A stretch of 64,000 bases of DNA. Origin: Casuarius casuarius (taxonomy: Eukaryota > Chordata > Aves > Casuariiformes > Casuariidae). Shown here piece by piece: positions 1-12,839 of the stretch; position 1 is the stretch's first letter, and each line of letters opens with the position of its first letter. The notes beneath the pieces were generated by a model. The model saw only the letters and a list, made by a program, of their open reading frames with translations, did not search any database and was not told where the DNA came from. Made by a program: the position numbers and the translations under genes. Location: positions 779,255-843,254 of the forward strand of contig PTFA01000193.1 in NCBI GenBank assembly GCA_003342895.1. Reading direction: 5' to 3'.

Positions 1-3000
1 AAATTCAATGAACAGGTGCAGTTTGCATCCCCAGAGCCAAGTACATGAAACAGCCTACAACAAAATTAATGACTACCAAATGCCCAGGGCCTCTCCTGGG
101 ACAAGCAGGGATATGTTGTGGTTTCTCTCTGGATTTAAAGCCTTGACTGAGGAGACCCTGTCTCCACTCTGATGTTTATAACAGGGGCTGCTGACCTATA
201 TTTACAAGGACAGAATGAACTGCAGATAAATTGCTTCTGTATTAGTTAAGCCTTGAAGTAAAATCACTGGATAAGAGGCTGTCATGGCCACTTATTGCAT
301 GGGACAGCTGCCAGGGCCCTGATCGAGGTCCCACGAGTACTGTCACTTCTGGACCTGTGTTAGATGCCATCCATCATCTCAGGTCCCACACAGGATGGAG
401 CAACTCTGCCCGGAAATGACTTGTGAGCACTGCCGAGAGCTCTCCAAATGGGCCCTTGCTGCTTCCACTGCAACTTGACCCCTTTTGTCCATCTTCACTC
501 TTTGCCCATGCCGAAGTTCATCCTCTGCTGGGATTACTCCCTTCTTCTTGGTCACTGGGTCCCTTCCAAGCTGTGCGTGAGCATCAGAGGCGTCCATGTA
601 ACAGGTCTCTTGTAGCTGTTCTAGCTCTTCATGCTTCACCTCCACTTGTACGTTCATCTCAGTAACTTTGGTGGAACACAGTTTCAAGTGATGTATGTGC
701 TTATTTTCCTACTTATTATCCCCTTCCCCCTGCCAACTGTGGCCTTAGCCAGTTTGTCTTTGGTCCTTTAGCAGAAGCCAGCTATGTGCAGAGGAACTGC
801 CGGATTGGTAATTATTGATTTCACTGGCAAACAATCCCTACCAGGAAAAGTCAACGGTCACTTTGCTCACTGCTTGTTATACTGCTGTTGCTAAAGATTT
901 ATTGCTAGTGTTAGGGCAATGTATTTGGGGTGTTCTCAGACATACTGAGTAGGAGCACTCCTCTTGCACTCCTCAGAGGAGAGAAGTGACATAGGAATGG
1001 AAGAATGTCAAGTCTCAAACCCTGCTATTGCAAGGACCTGGTGGAAACTTCACACTTCTGGCACAGTCATAATGGGAGGGAATCAAAAGAGATTTAGACC
1101 AGTTTTGTGTCCCAGATAGAGTCAGTTCTGCCAATGTCATTCTTGCACACTTATCTCACCTGTTCTTAAAGGCTGCTGGTGATAGATTATTCCCAGGGTC
1201 TGAAATACCTCACTGAAGTGCTTCATTAATGTATTACCATAATTTTCCTAATGCCAAGTCTGAATCTTCCTTGCTCCCATCATGATTTCTACCACTGCAG
1301 CTATGGAGTACCTACCACCCCTTCCCTCTCTGCAGTGGCTTTTTTACATGTATTCAGAGCCTTATCCTCTCCTCTCAATTCTATCTTCTCTAAACTAAAG
1401 AAGGTTGAGGGAAACCCACTTCTTGTATGGTTTCTTGTATGTGTGACCAGAATTTTTCTGTGTGCAAGTACATTAATATTCTTCCATCCCTATTTGAAAT
1501 GCTTTACCTCGTTCTACCTTTGCCCTTATCCTGGTTCAATCGCAGGTTGTGTCCTACACTTGTTCCCAGGCCAATGATAAGCCTGGTTCCCCTCTGTCTT
1601 TTCTAACCAGTGTTCTCTCATCACATAGTGGAAATAAAATAAACATGAGCACAGTCGTAAAATACAAATGAAGAGGATAATGTGATTTCTAAATTCAGTG
1701 ATAGTCATCAGGACTATATTGGTAATATTAGTGTTCTCTGTCTCAGTTGTTATGTAGCTACCATTATCACTGATGTGGAATATTAACCCACTCCTGTAGT
1801 ACAGGAGGGAATTTATATCTAGAGCTATGCTATCATATCAATTTACGGTGTGTATATAGCCTGCCCTTGAGCTACTTGCACTCTGCATCCTCCAATAATT
1901 TTCGAGAGTGAATAAAGAACAGAAGAATCCATGTACCTGATTGCCCTACATGATGTAGCTATGCTTCACCCCAGAATAAAGCAGAATGTAATCCTGTAAA
2001 TCTGTTAACTGTTCTGGAGCTCAGTGTAATTTCTGTGTCCTTAACACTGCCTCTTCTGCAAGCAAAAAACCATTAACAGACTCTCTGTTCGTTGATGCGC
2101 TTACACTTCTGTCGCATCCCTTACACCCTGCTGAGACTAGAAGCAAGACTGTGACTAGTTCATGCTGGGTCAGTGTCACCAGTACCACCAGCAAGACAGA
2201 TAGCATGAAGACACAGATGAAGAGCAGACCAGCATCAATGTATTTTGAGATGGACTGCTATGCAACATCTGTAGGATCTGGCACATGTAATTTCCCAGGG
2301 CCAAGTAGAGGGCTGTATCTGCACCACAAAATAAGCCTATTATGACTTGTTAACTACAGGACAGCTTCCAGAATATGTCAAGACAATGTTGTTAGCTAGT
2401 TAAATGCTAATATCCGCAACACAGATTGCATGAGGATGCAGGAAGAGCTGAAGATGCCAATAAATCCCTTTGAAACACAGTTAACAATTACAGAGCCTTA
2501 GTGCCAATGGGACCCAAGTATATTTTAAACACACAGCTGTGTAGCTTGGCCAACACAGATCACTTGGTAGTTGAACATGGCTAACGGTCCTCAGTACAAA
2601 CTCAGAAATACTGGGGGTCATCTGTAGCATAGCCTCCTCTCCCAGTCTGTTCTCTAATGCAGAAATAGCTTAAAACAGTTGCAACTCACAGCAGAAGGAG
2701 GCTGTAATCTCCAGTTTCCCAGTTTTAAGAACAGGGCACTGGATCATCACTGAGCCATGCACACAGACATGTTCCCTGAACCTTCTCCATGAGACATGGC
2801 CACCACTGGTACATGCGAAAGAAACAAAATTTAAACCTTAGGCCTAAATGGAGAAGGGAGGAAACAGCCCCATTTGTGCAGAGTAAATTGGAAAACGATT
2901 ACGCAGTGCAGGGAAAAAAATACAATAGTAACCGGTAAGGAAGACTTGCCTTAATCATCCCATATTAGCTTAGTGAATCGGAAAATCGTGGCAAGTCTGC

Positions 3001-3515
3001 CAAGGAATATACTGCCCAAACCTCGTATCAACTGCCTCGCTACATAATATTTAGCTGCTTGGACAGGAAAACACATTGCTTCACATAAACCATGCCTCCC
3101 AGAGAATTACAATCTCTTATTTGTCATGCCAGGGTGGGTGTGTGGGGGGAGAGAATTGGAAATAAATGCTATGAACGCTGTCTGTTGTGGATAGGGAGTT
3201 AGTTTATCTCTTCAACCCAGAACATAAAACCTACAGCTGCAAGTGGAAATGAGAGTTATTTACAGTGCATCTTTCTTGATGAAAGTCTCCTAGAAGGGAT
3301 GGGGAAGGTGCTTCTTCTCCATCACAAGTCCGACCCTTGCCTGGTGTGGATCCGGGAAGAATAAAAGCATGGTAGCCTTGAAGGGAGAGAAAAACTAATG
3401 AGTTTTCACAGGAGATGCCTTCCCAAGGCCACATGGACAAATTTACATTGCTTTTCATGAAGGTGTCATTAAGGCCCTAATGAATGTACCTAGGAAAGTA
3501 AATTCCTTTGGGAGG

Positions 3516-3672
3516 CAAAAAAAGCATAAAGGGTAAAAGAGCTCCAAAGCTAAAGCTGAGGAAGCCACCAGCAGCTCACGAGGAAAGCCTTCCAGGTGCC
3601 TGGACTGAGCGCTGACGCCTACCTGCCCCCCCATATATACCAGTATATCCAGTACAACCAGGTCTTTATCTC
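3516..3672 (+). repeat. Copy 1 of a ~150-bp direct duplication
   Basis: From 'aagcataaag' to 'ctttatctc' this segment is nearly identical to 5487-5640. I count four substitutions and two single-base length differences over about 150 bp, so about 96-97% identity. The similarity stops abruptly at the right edge and fades at the left edge near an A-rich stretch. It contains a GC-rich block followed by a run of 7 C and ATATATACC. No transposon termini or coding function are recognised. Confidence 0.95.
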
Positions 3673-3771
3673 TGCACTAAGTTGGAGAGCTGCAAGGGTT
3701 TCACGAAGGAGCAGGGCTGTGCGGTTCCTCTGGCCGGGTACCCCCGCGGTGGCTCCTAACGTGGGGCTGGT

Positions 3772-3797
3772 TAAACCCTGAGGCTAAACCCTCAGGC
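3772..3797 (+). repeat. 13-bp imperfect tandem repeat forming a hairpin
   Basis: TAAACCCTGAGGC is followed directly by TAAACCCTCAGGC. The single change makes CCTGAGG and CCTCAGG perfect inverted arms around a 6-base loop. It lies just beyond copy 1 of the local duplication. No function is assigned. Confidence 0.8.
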
Positions 3798-4904
3798 TGG
3801 GATTCAGGGGACAGTTTGCTCTAGCACAGATCTCTTGCAAAGCCTCAAGTCTCTTCTCTGTCATAATTTCCCCCCCGATAAAAAAGGGAAATCCTCCCTT
3901 GGGGCCGGAGGGAGGCTCATGGTCCACTAAGAACTCACATTCGTATCAATCCTGTGTTAATAAAAACAACAATTAGGATTCACAGTTTCACCACAGCCTC
4001 TTCATTCAGGGGAGCCTCTGCTTTAAGGTGGTGAGCTTAAAAATCACACACTTCCCTGGAGCAGTTCAGACTTGCTGGCCAAAAATCGCTTCTCGTGATG
4101 GCTTGTCTGCTTTTACAAATGCTTGTCACTGGAGGAGCCAAGAGTTGGAGCCTGGATTTCCTAACGCCTCGTCAAACGCAGTAACCACCAGATGAACCCA
4201 AGTTTGTGAATCAGTCTGTGGGCAGGAGTAATAGTGCTAGCATGCAAGAAAAAGGAAGTTCTTGGCAATTGCTCTTGCCTTCGTGGGTGTTCCTGCTTGG
4301 GCTTTCTGCCTGGGCTCCTTGAAGAGCATTGCCATTCACAGCTCTTCCTTGCACCATGTGTGTTTGTACCTGCATACAGGATCTCTCCCCAGCTAATTAA
4401 AACACGAGAGATCGCAGGCCGTAAAAGGCTTGTAAACCTTGTGCACTCCCTATAGTGCCTTCCGTCGAGGAACAAACTCGTCCAGCCAGTATGCACTTGC
4501 ATCTGGGATTAGGATCTGAAAACTCTGCTCTTTGGAAAAAAGAGCCCATTTCCTCCACAGAGATATGACCTGAAAGACAATCGAGCTTACTGGCATTGTC
4601 TTCTGTTTTATGGAAAACAGCTCACTGTGTCTTTGCATCTGTGAGCTGGGAAATATGCTATATCTCATGGCAAATTGCTCTTTAAAATACTAGCTGAAGC
4701 ACACTCAAAACATAGGTTATTTCATTTTTTTAATATGCAGGGTTTTAAGACAGAGCCTATTTAATGTATAACTTTCCAAGAGCTAAAAGAATGTGTCTTT
4801 AACAATGCTTAGCCAGCTACTCTCATGAGAGCATCTCAACTTCTAAAAAAACTTCCAAAAATCTTTTCTAGAAAACACCAGCCTTTAGAGAACAACCTCA
4901 GAAC

Positions 4905-5010
4905 AGGCATTGCTATTCTTGTACATAAAGAACTGAGACCTACAGACTTTAAGAGACTTGTAAAGGTTGCTCACAAAGCCAGTGCTAGGGTGAGATTTTT
5001 GGTAATATGC
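4905..5010 (+). mobile_element. Probable MIR-like SINE relic
   Basis: A stretch reading 'ttgtacataaagaactgaga' is followed by 'agagacttgtaaaggttgct' and 'cacaaagccagtgct'. It follows the MIR order of oligo-T/CA segment, 'gaaactgaggc', 'agagacttgcccaaggtcacacagccagt'. It is strongly diverged and incomplete. Confidence 0.45.
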
Positions 5011-5486
5011 ACAAATTGCCATCACCACTCAGCAGTCTTGGGATGGAGCCTGCTGCTTTCGCAGACTCCCCCCCACCAGCCTGGTGAAAAGCAGCACTAA
5101 ATTCTAGTAGAGGAGCCTTGCAGGTTCCCTAATCATTTCAACACAAGTCTCTCGTATCATGGGTAATGCCAGGAAGAGGTTGAGGGAACAACTCTTGATA
5201 GAGGAGTAGATAGCTTCAATCTACCTCGTTCTTTGTATTTTGCTACTCTTGAAATGGAGAAAAGTCTTTGCTGGAGCGTTGCCATTTGGCTACTGTAATT
5301 CAGGTGTCAGCTAAAGCAGAAGTTAAAACGCCCGGTCCCACTGCCGCGTCTCAGCTCTGCTCTGTCACTCTACACAGTAATGCGGTGGTATCCANACATG
5401 GGCCTTTCGCTGCCCTCAGCCCAGGCACCCGGCACCATCATGACTCTCATTCCTTGGGGGAAACTGGGCTGTGGAAGGGGACTTGG

Positions 5487-5640
5487 GCAAAGCATAAAGC
5501 GAAAAGAGCTCCAAAGCCAAAGCTGAGGAAGCCACCAGCAGCTCACGAGGAAAGCCTTCCAGGTGCCTGGACTGAGCGCTGACGCCCACCTGCCCCCCCC
5601 ATATATACCAGTATATCCAGCACAACCAGGTCTTTATCTC
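5487..5640 (+). repeat. Copy 2 of a ~150-bp direct duplication
   Basis: This is a direct-orientation copy of 3516-3672, offset by about 1.97 kb. It has C where copy 1 has T at three sites and a run of 8 C instead of 7. An isolated N at 5395, the only one in the first 35 kb, lies just upstream. It could be a genuine local duplication, a short element of unknown type, or an assembly artefact. Confidence 0.95.
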
Positions 5641-7439
5641 AAGAGTCCTAGTCTTGCTTCCACGTCAGGCCATCGTGCCTTGGTGGAAGGGAGAGACACT
5701 GCTTGCTTCCCCCACACATACGCTGAGAAATGTGGGCATTAATTTTCCCAGGAGAGGGTTTTTTTAAGCTTATTTCTGCTTCCAGGCAAAGTGGTACGTA
5801 GTAAGGGAGGAGAAGGGGAAGTTTTCCATTGTGGAACCAGCTCTTTGCTTCTTTCTCTCCCAATAATCCTGGCATTTAACAGCTCAGGGAACAGGTTACA
5901 ACGGGGATTTGCTTTTAATGGACGGTTCCATCCTGCTGCTCACCAGGAAATTCAAACCTCCTTATCTTGCTGCAGCCCCATGCTGTGCTCTCAGAGCTAC
6001 TCAGGGCAGATTAAGAAGAGGGAAAGGATGCAGGATGTTCCTTCCTCTGTGCAGAGGGAGGGACAAGGAGAGGTGACGGTGACACACCAGAGCTACCAAT
6101 GCTTTCAGCTGCTATTACAGCACAGATGCATCTGTGTGAGCATGAACTTGCACCCCAGACCTCCTGCCTTGCTTCCCTCTCAGCACTCCTCCCTTAGTTA
6201 GGGCCACATCTCCTGTACTGGCTGTGAAACTTCAGTATCTCCCGTTCTCTGAGCCCAGAGCATGGATCATGGAGGAGGAGAGAACTCTGGGCACTACGTG
6301 TTCTGCCGGATGGGCCATAGGTATCTGCAAGCAGGCCTGAGCCCCAGCTGCAGCCCACATCTTTATCCAATGAACCAGGCACAGTTTCTAGCCCAATAAG
6401 ATGGGCACCAGGACCAAAAAAATTAGAAAGGTCTGTAGAGCCTTTCTACTGCATTGCAGGAAGGACCCGTGTGCAAGATCTCCTTGGGTTTCTGAGCCCA
6501 AACCTGTCATGATTTGGACAGAGAAGTCTTTGTGGCTTCCTAAACAGCCCTCCTCTTCCTCCTGCTAGAAGCCACTGCAGCATGAAGAGGTATCTGCTGT
6601 CTCTTAACACTTCGCGCTCCTTGCCTTGTTGCTAATTTTTCCTTAGGTCTCCCCTGGGACCACATCTTGCCCAATAAACAGAGACATCATCAGCGACCCT
6701 ACAGATACCAAGGGACAGCAGAACAGATTGTTCAAGAGTCTCCATATGGCTCTCACGTTCAGCTGGAGAGGGCAGCCCTGACTGCTGCAGTGTTCGTGAC
6801 CACGTCTGAACCCAAAACTGCTTCAGAGCCTTCTGCCAGAGCTGAACCAGGCTGGAGGAGCCTCGCAGAGGTTTTGCAGGGAGGCGAGATCGCTGCCTGC
6901 CTCTCGTTCAAGTTTCTTTCTGCTCCACTTACCCCTGGCTCTCCAAAGTTCAGCAAAATCCCTCAGCTGTTCTGAAATCAAACATCCAGAGCCTAAAGCT
7001 AAGCAAAATAAACTCCTCCTGTCCCGCGCTGTCACTCTGAGCGGTTTCTACCAACAAGGAAAGACTTAGTCACTAATACCGCAGGGTCCGCGTGTACGTT
7101 TGCGTATTTTTTGGCATGGGCTTTCCCCTGCATGCACTCAGGGTTGCTGTGCACCACGCGGCTCAGGTGGCTGTGAGCTAGTGGAGAGCCGTTCAGGACA
7201 TCCGTACTTGTGGCGATCCCTTTGGTGGCTCCTGCAGCCCACCAGGCTCTCTAGAGCCCGCGTTGGCCCCGGGCTGGAGGCTACTGCCTGCTAGACGGCC
7301 CACGGCACAGAAAACGCTTGACAGGAAAAGCATTTTCATCTCATTTCTAACATCTTGCTGCAAAGTGTCAATTTGATTCAATGAAATCCACTTGGTGAGA
7401 AAAGTCTAAATGAATCACCTTGACTTGCTTGTTTACTCT

Positions 7440-7740
7440 CAGAAAAATATTTTATTTTAAATAGTTAAAACATTTCCAACTTATCGCTTTAATCCTTTTC
7501 ATTTTTAACAGGTTACTGTACCGGATTGATGGTAGTGGATAATAACAAACACATATAATGTGCACTAAATATGCACTTAATTATATATGTGCATAATAAA
7601 TCCATTTACTATCATATTTATTAAAAATTCCTTATAATATATAAAGCCTAATATAACACAAAATATCAAGATCTATAATACGCACGTTTTCATATTTTAT
7701 GATAATACAGATGTAAAATGCAAACCAGCCCGTATCAGTG
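7440..7740. other. AT-rich block in intron 1
   Basis: About 300 bp of strongly AT-rich sequence stands in otherwise mixed intron. It contains many TATA/ATAT runs and an inverted repeat, TATGCAC at 7570-7576 and GTGCATA at 7589-7595. Scaffold/matrix attachment regions and conserved AT-rich enhancers can look like this, but neither is shown. Confidence 0.5.
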
Positions 7741-8849
7741 AAATGCATGTTGCAGTTATTACTTTTACATACATTTGTTCTGACTTATTTTGCTGGGGAG
7801 CAGGGGGAGGGAGCTCCAGACTTCCTCAGCAGGGACCTGTCAGCCTGAGCTGTGGGTGGCTGTGCACAGAGGATGCTCAGCCTTTCCCTGTCTGGCGGCA
7901 GGAGGGAGCACCCAGACCTGCGGGCAGTGCGGGACCAGGCGCTGGGCTGCGCGGGCGGGTGAAGCGGGTCTGACCTCTGACTGTCAGCCCCGTTTTCTGC
8001 CTTGCACAAGAAGCTGGGCTGCAGCACTGAGCAGAAAACTAGCAATTGGGCCGGATACGCTGAGAAAAGCAGGTCTGACTGGGCTGCAGTCCAGCGGGCA
8101 GGAACCCATCACAGAGCAGCAGCGTTTCCAAGGGGAAACATCAGGCGAGGCTTTGAATTGGACCTCCCCAGCTGGAAGATCTTGACTCAGAACAGCACCG
8201 TTTTCAAGGCCTGTCTAGACAGGGAGAATAAATGGCTAATTGCTGCCTGGCTAAGCAGAGCTGTACGAACTCCAATCTAACTGGCAAGGGCCGTGACGGC
8301 ACAGCCCGGTCCAGGGAACAGGCTTGCTGGGGATCTTGGGCCCGCATCCCGTGGGTAGCCTGTCTGACACATCCTTATGGCTGCTGTTACCTGATGAGAT
8401 TAAGCTAATGCAGCTATGCAGTCCCACCTCAGTGGAGAGAGGCTTTGGGTTTAAACTTGGGTGTCAGCTGAAAGCATCTCTGAACAAGCAAACTCGCTCA
8501 TCCAGTGGGAGAAAGCACAGAGCGTAGAGCCATAAATAATGCATGGGTCCCTCACATGGAGTTCGCCTCAGACTTGCATTCCTCAGAGAGTCAATAACTA
8601 TTATTTTTCTGTTCTCTTCTGTGTTTCCATTGAACGGTAGCAGCTCTGGGAGAAGTGAAAGTCACTCAGAGGTGCTCTGCTAATCCGCTTTTACATCCTC
8701 CTCCTCCTCTTTGCTCCTCTTCACTGCCTTTCTCAAAAGCCTGCGTATTCCAGCGCTGCCAGGCGGGAGGTATCAGACAGGCAGCGTTGCTGCCAAGGTC
8801 CCCCGGAGGCTTGTAGATGCAGCTGGGTTTGGGAAACAGATTGGCTTAA

Positions 8850-9360
8850 TGTGTTAAACTAAATGCAGATTTTAGAGCGCATAGCAAACAGGGCAAATTG
8901 CAGCTCAGCAGCCACTGTGCCTGCGACTGCCGCCTCCCAGGAAAACGAAGCAGAATCGTTCAGCTGCTGGGAAATGACAGGAGACAAAATGTGGATTTCT
9001 CTCCGGGTTAATGGAAATGCTTCCCTAAAAGCAGGCTTGAAACTCCCTGGAGCTGCTAAAAGGGGGAATCCAAAACTCACAGTTGTTAAACAAGTGCCTA
9101 AAATCACAATTCATTAGTGTGGCCTTTCAGGTTCCCAAAATACTAACGACTTGTTCAGAACTCTAAACTGCTAATTAGGTGTCTGAGACCTACAAGGAGT
9201 GCCCAGGATGCCTTTATGCTATTAAGACCATTCAGAGTGAATTGTTAACAGGGTATCCAAAAAACTTGGGATTACTTAATGAGACATTTAAGTCTGAGGG
9301 GATAATTAGGTCTTTGAGACCCCAAATCCACTAACAAGGTGCTTGGGACTCTAATCCCAC
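8850..9360. other. Unassigned unique segment, possible conserved element and old repeat
   Basis: 8850-9060 is balanced, non-repetitive sequence with an 82-84 codon frame open on both strands, a pattern sometimes seen in conserved non-coding elements. 9120-9360 contains degenerate reiterations such as 'aattaggtgtctgagacct' and 'aattaggtctttgagacccc', suggesting a decayed repeat. No coding call is made. Confidence 0.25.
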
Positions 9361-12104
9361 TGATGCTTCTCCAAGTCAATTTTTTTGGAAGCACCTCGCA
9401 ACATCGAACTTCTGCTCCTATTTTTCTCTTGCACTGCCCTCATCCCTGCGTGGTCACATGGGTCAATAAATGGAGAGTAACTCTGTTGAAAGCCAAAGTA
9501 TGGAGTAGTGTCACACTGGCATGAATTTCATCCTCCCTGGAGCATGCTGGGATGACTTTGGTCTACTTTAAATCTGACCTGATTTTGTCGAAACAGCAGC
9601 TGTGTACGAAGGCAAAGGGACGGAAGTAGAAGCTTTTGAAATCTGAGTCCAGTTTATTGGTCAAAGGCTCCTGCCCACAAGGATTCAGAACTGCTTGAAG
9701 TTTGAGTCTTCCCTTCTGTTTGCTCCTTGGCTTTCCTGACACGTCCTTCCTGAGCCCATGCTGTAGCCTTGGCTTTCATGGCAAAGAAGAAAGGAAAGCA
9801 GTCTCTATTAGTCATCACATCATTTGCACAACCATCAAATGGGAGAAGTAATTAACTCGAACATGTTTATCTACAGTAATTATGAATTTGCATTGCTCTC
9901 TCTATCAACAAAGTAGATTGGGCAATCTCTGAAGTATTCACATAGTCGATGCATTTTTATTTGTCCATGAGTCCTGGATCTTCAGAAGTATCACATTCAT
10001 TCCTGGTTCTGTCTACATCCTTTCTGTCTCTCAATATCCTCCTGAAGATCTGAGGCTTCTGGGATTTTCACTGGGAGGCCAAACACCTCCAGGTCTGGTA
10101 GAAAGGATACCTATGGGTAGTCTTTGAAGTGGTTCTTTACCTGTGTGCGGTGGTATATTAACATTGTGTGGAGCCAGTATGACATGGGCTGTCCCAAGGG
10201 CTTGCTGAAGTTCCTCTGGGCATGTTGGGGGCCACATTTCCAGGTCTGATCTCTGGAAAGACAACAAATCTGGTCTCAAGGCTGCTCATCAACATGCAAT
10301 CAGTAGATCTCTGTTTGCTTCAGTTCTCCATCTGGGCTGTGGGATAGTAATCTCGCAGTGGGAAAATATGGTGGAATGCTTCAGTGCAGAGGTGGCCGAG
10401 ATTATGTTTGGATTTTAAGTGAGATTCAGCTGGGCTATGATTTCTCCTCGGGATTTTCTGCTCCATTGGTAAGAAGAGGTCAATCCTAGTGGCTGCTGGG
10501 ACTTTCTTGTAAGACTCCCATTCAGAGTACTGCCTCTTCCTGACACCACAGGCTGTGCATGTCACCTAATATACTTGTTTCCTAGCTTGCTTCCTCGCCT
10601 TAAATTGTGTTGGAGGCTGCTGGGATGTGGGCAGGCTCAGTGCACCATGCAAACTCCCTAGAAAATGCTCCAGTGAACAAATGTTCATTAAAAAGCAGTG
10701 AATGTGAATTATAACTGACTGTGAAAAGGTGCTGGTGAATTGACAACATACGCACACAGTCAAAACAAATGATCTGGAACGCAACAGTAAGAGATGGAAA
10801 ACTCTGTCACGTCCTAGTCTGACACATATCTCAGCGGTGAAGCTGAGATGTTAGCGAGGGCAGAGTCGTCACGTTTTTGTCCTGCTGCATTTTCACTAGC
10901 ATGAACCTTTCACTGCTGACCAGGAGAGGTGATTTCAATGTCCAGGTGAGCTCCAGCAAGGCCACCCCCCCTTTCGAATAGCATTCTCGTACTCTGTACA
11001 AAGCAGACAGCCTGGTTTTACTTTCTAGTCTCTCTCTCCTTCCTGGCTGCACCGATTAACCAGAGCATCCCTCCTTCTGCAGTCGGACCAACCAAGATCT
11101 CGTTGGCCTGGTCTGTGAAGTCTTCTTTATATCAGGTTATCTCTAAAGTCTCGCACTGGAGATGAGCGAATCTAGCCAAGCACCAAGGGGTTTCCAGGGT
11201 ACTAGGCCTGACTGTAGCACAAAGTGGCGTTGGCAAGGTCATTGCTTTCCTTGCTTGGAGTAGAGCTATTGAGCACAACATTGTGGATTCAAAAGGAGAC
11301 TTGCTGTAGCAAAACAGACTCAAACCAAAATCCCAGTGCTGGCACTGAAATCAAGAAGAGAGGAGGTTGAACGGCACATTCAGCATGAAACTAAGATGTC
11401 AGTCCCAGATTTGTGAGATGTTATCCCCCAAGTCAACAGAAAGTGAGTCTTGTTTAGTCCACATCTGGGCCTTGGTTTGTCCTAACTGTATGTATTCCTG
11501 AGTCATCTGAGGCCACCCTCTCCTTCAGGCATCTCAGTGTATCTTTCAAGGAAGCTGGTTTGCAATTTAAGGCTATAACACAGCCCTGAACAGGCATGTT
11601 TGATGTGGCTTCAGGTTTGCCTGTGAATGTTTCCATACAGCTCTAATTAATAGCAGCAACAATCACTTTTTAGCTGTGGGAGTGGAACCCCTGTGGGCAG
11701 AGCAAGAAATTCTCTATCTGTTACCACAGCTTTGTCTCTCTAGGAAACCTTAGGGCAAACTTCCAAATTTCTTCCCTCTTTTGCTGTATATGCCGGTCTG
11801 CTCTGCAGCCCTGCAGGGAAGCCATGCTTTGTAATGAAAACACGGTGCATTTGCTCTCACTTATTTATGGGATAATAGACCAGGTGCTCTGTTTCACAAG
11901 ACAATAATCAGAGTTCCCAGGTGGATGAAATCAAGACCAAGTAATTCGTTTCTGTGGAGGGAGTGTATTATTGTCTTTTAAAGCAAGGTTTCCATTTCTT
12001 TATCTCTGTTACATTATGAGTAGCGGAAAGCTGTATGGGTCGGAATCAATCTAGCTGATGCTTTCCCCCCTTCTCTCCCTTGCTGCTCAGAGACCCCTTA
12101 AATC

Positions 12105-12240
12105 AGACAGAAAATTATATTATTTTTAACCAATATAGCACAGAGACCATCCTTTTGATCCACATTTGTACCATGTCCAGTACAATCACATTCCAGGGGC
12201 TCATAGATACTATATCAATACAAGTGATAAACAAAAATCC
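12105..12240 (-). mobile_element. Possible ancient amniote interspersed repeat relic
   Basis: The minus strand includes 'atgagcccctggaatgtgat', 'tgtactggacatggtacaaa' and 'aaaaggatggtctctgtgc'. This resembles a dispersed amniote repeat reading 'gagccccattgtgctaggcgctgtacaaacacataacaaaaagacagtccctgcccc'. I cannot assign a family name securely. The overlapping open frame looks hydrophobic but is probably a by-product. Confidence 0.35.
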
Positions 12241-12839
12241 CACCACAGCTGGTGTCCTGATTTCAGTCAGACTGGCTGTTATCAAAACCCCCATGAAGTT
12301 CTTGCCACCCCTGGAAGGTGAAAATATTGAATAGTGCTCAGGGCTGCCCTTGGCTGCGACATTAACATGCAAGTGAGCAAGGCTTAAGGGAGATTTTCTG
12401 CAGTACAGGTGTCTCACTCATATTCTGGGTAGTCTTAGCAACATGAACACCTTCAACCGCAGAAGCTGGTTCAGCCTCCACGTGGGATCCTCCTCTGGCG
12501 CTGAACAGCAGGAGTCAGCACCTGATGGACCTGCACTAGGATGGACTAAATGTTAACAGCTCCATTCAGACACAGCTAGGGCTCGAGTTAACCAAGTATA
12601 TTTCCTGATCTGATGAGTTCTCTGTTAAAATCCTCCTATGGCCAAGAAACATAGGATTCGCACCGTGTGCCTCCAAGAGCTGAGGGGAAAGAGCCTTCTA
12701 GGAGATGGCTGCAGTGTCCCTGGTTTCCCAAGTATCCCACACTGCCAAACCCAGATCGGACATGCCTAATGCAGAAGAGGTCGGGCTGGCGGCCAGGGTT
12801 TCCAGAGCATCCGAAATATCAGGGTATAGATGCAAACCA

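Noticed and set aside
12115..12417. Membrane-like minus-strand frame of 100 codons
   Set aside because: The sequence matches the pattern of a dispersed amniote repeat, so the frame is likely a by-product.
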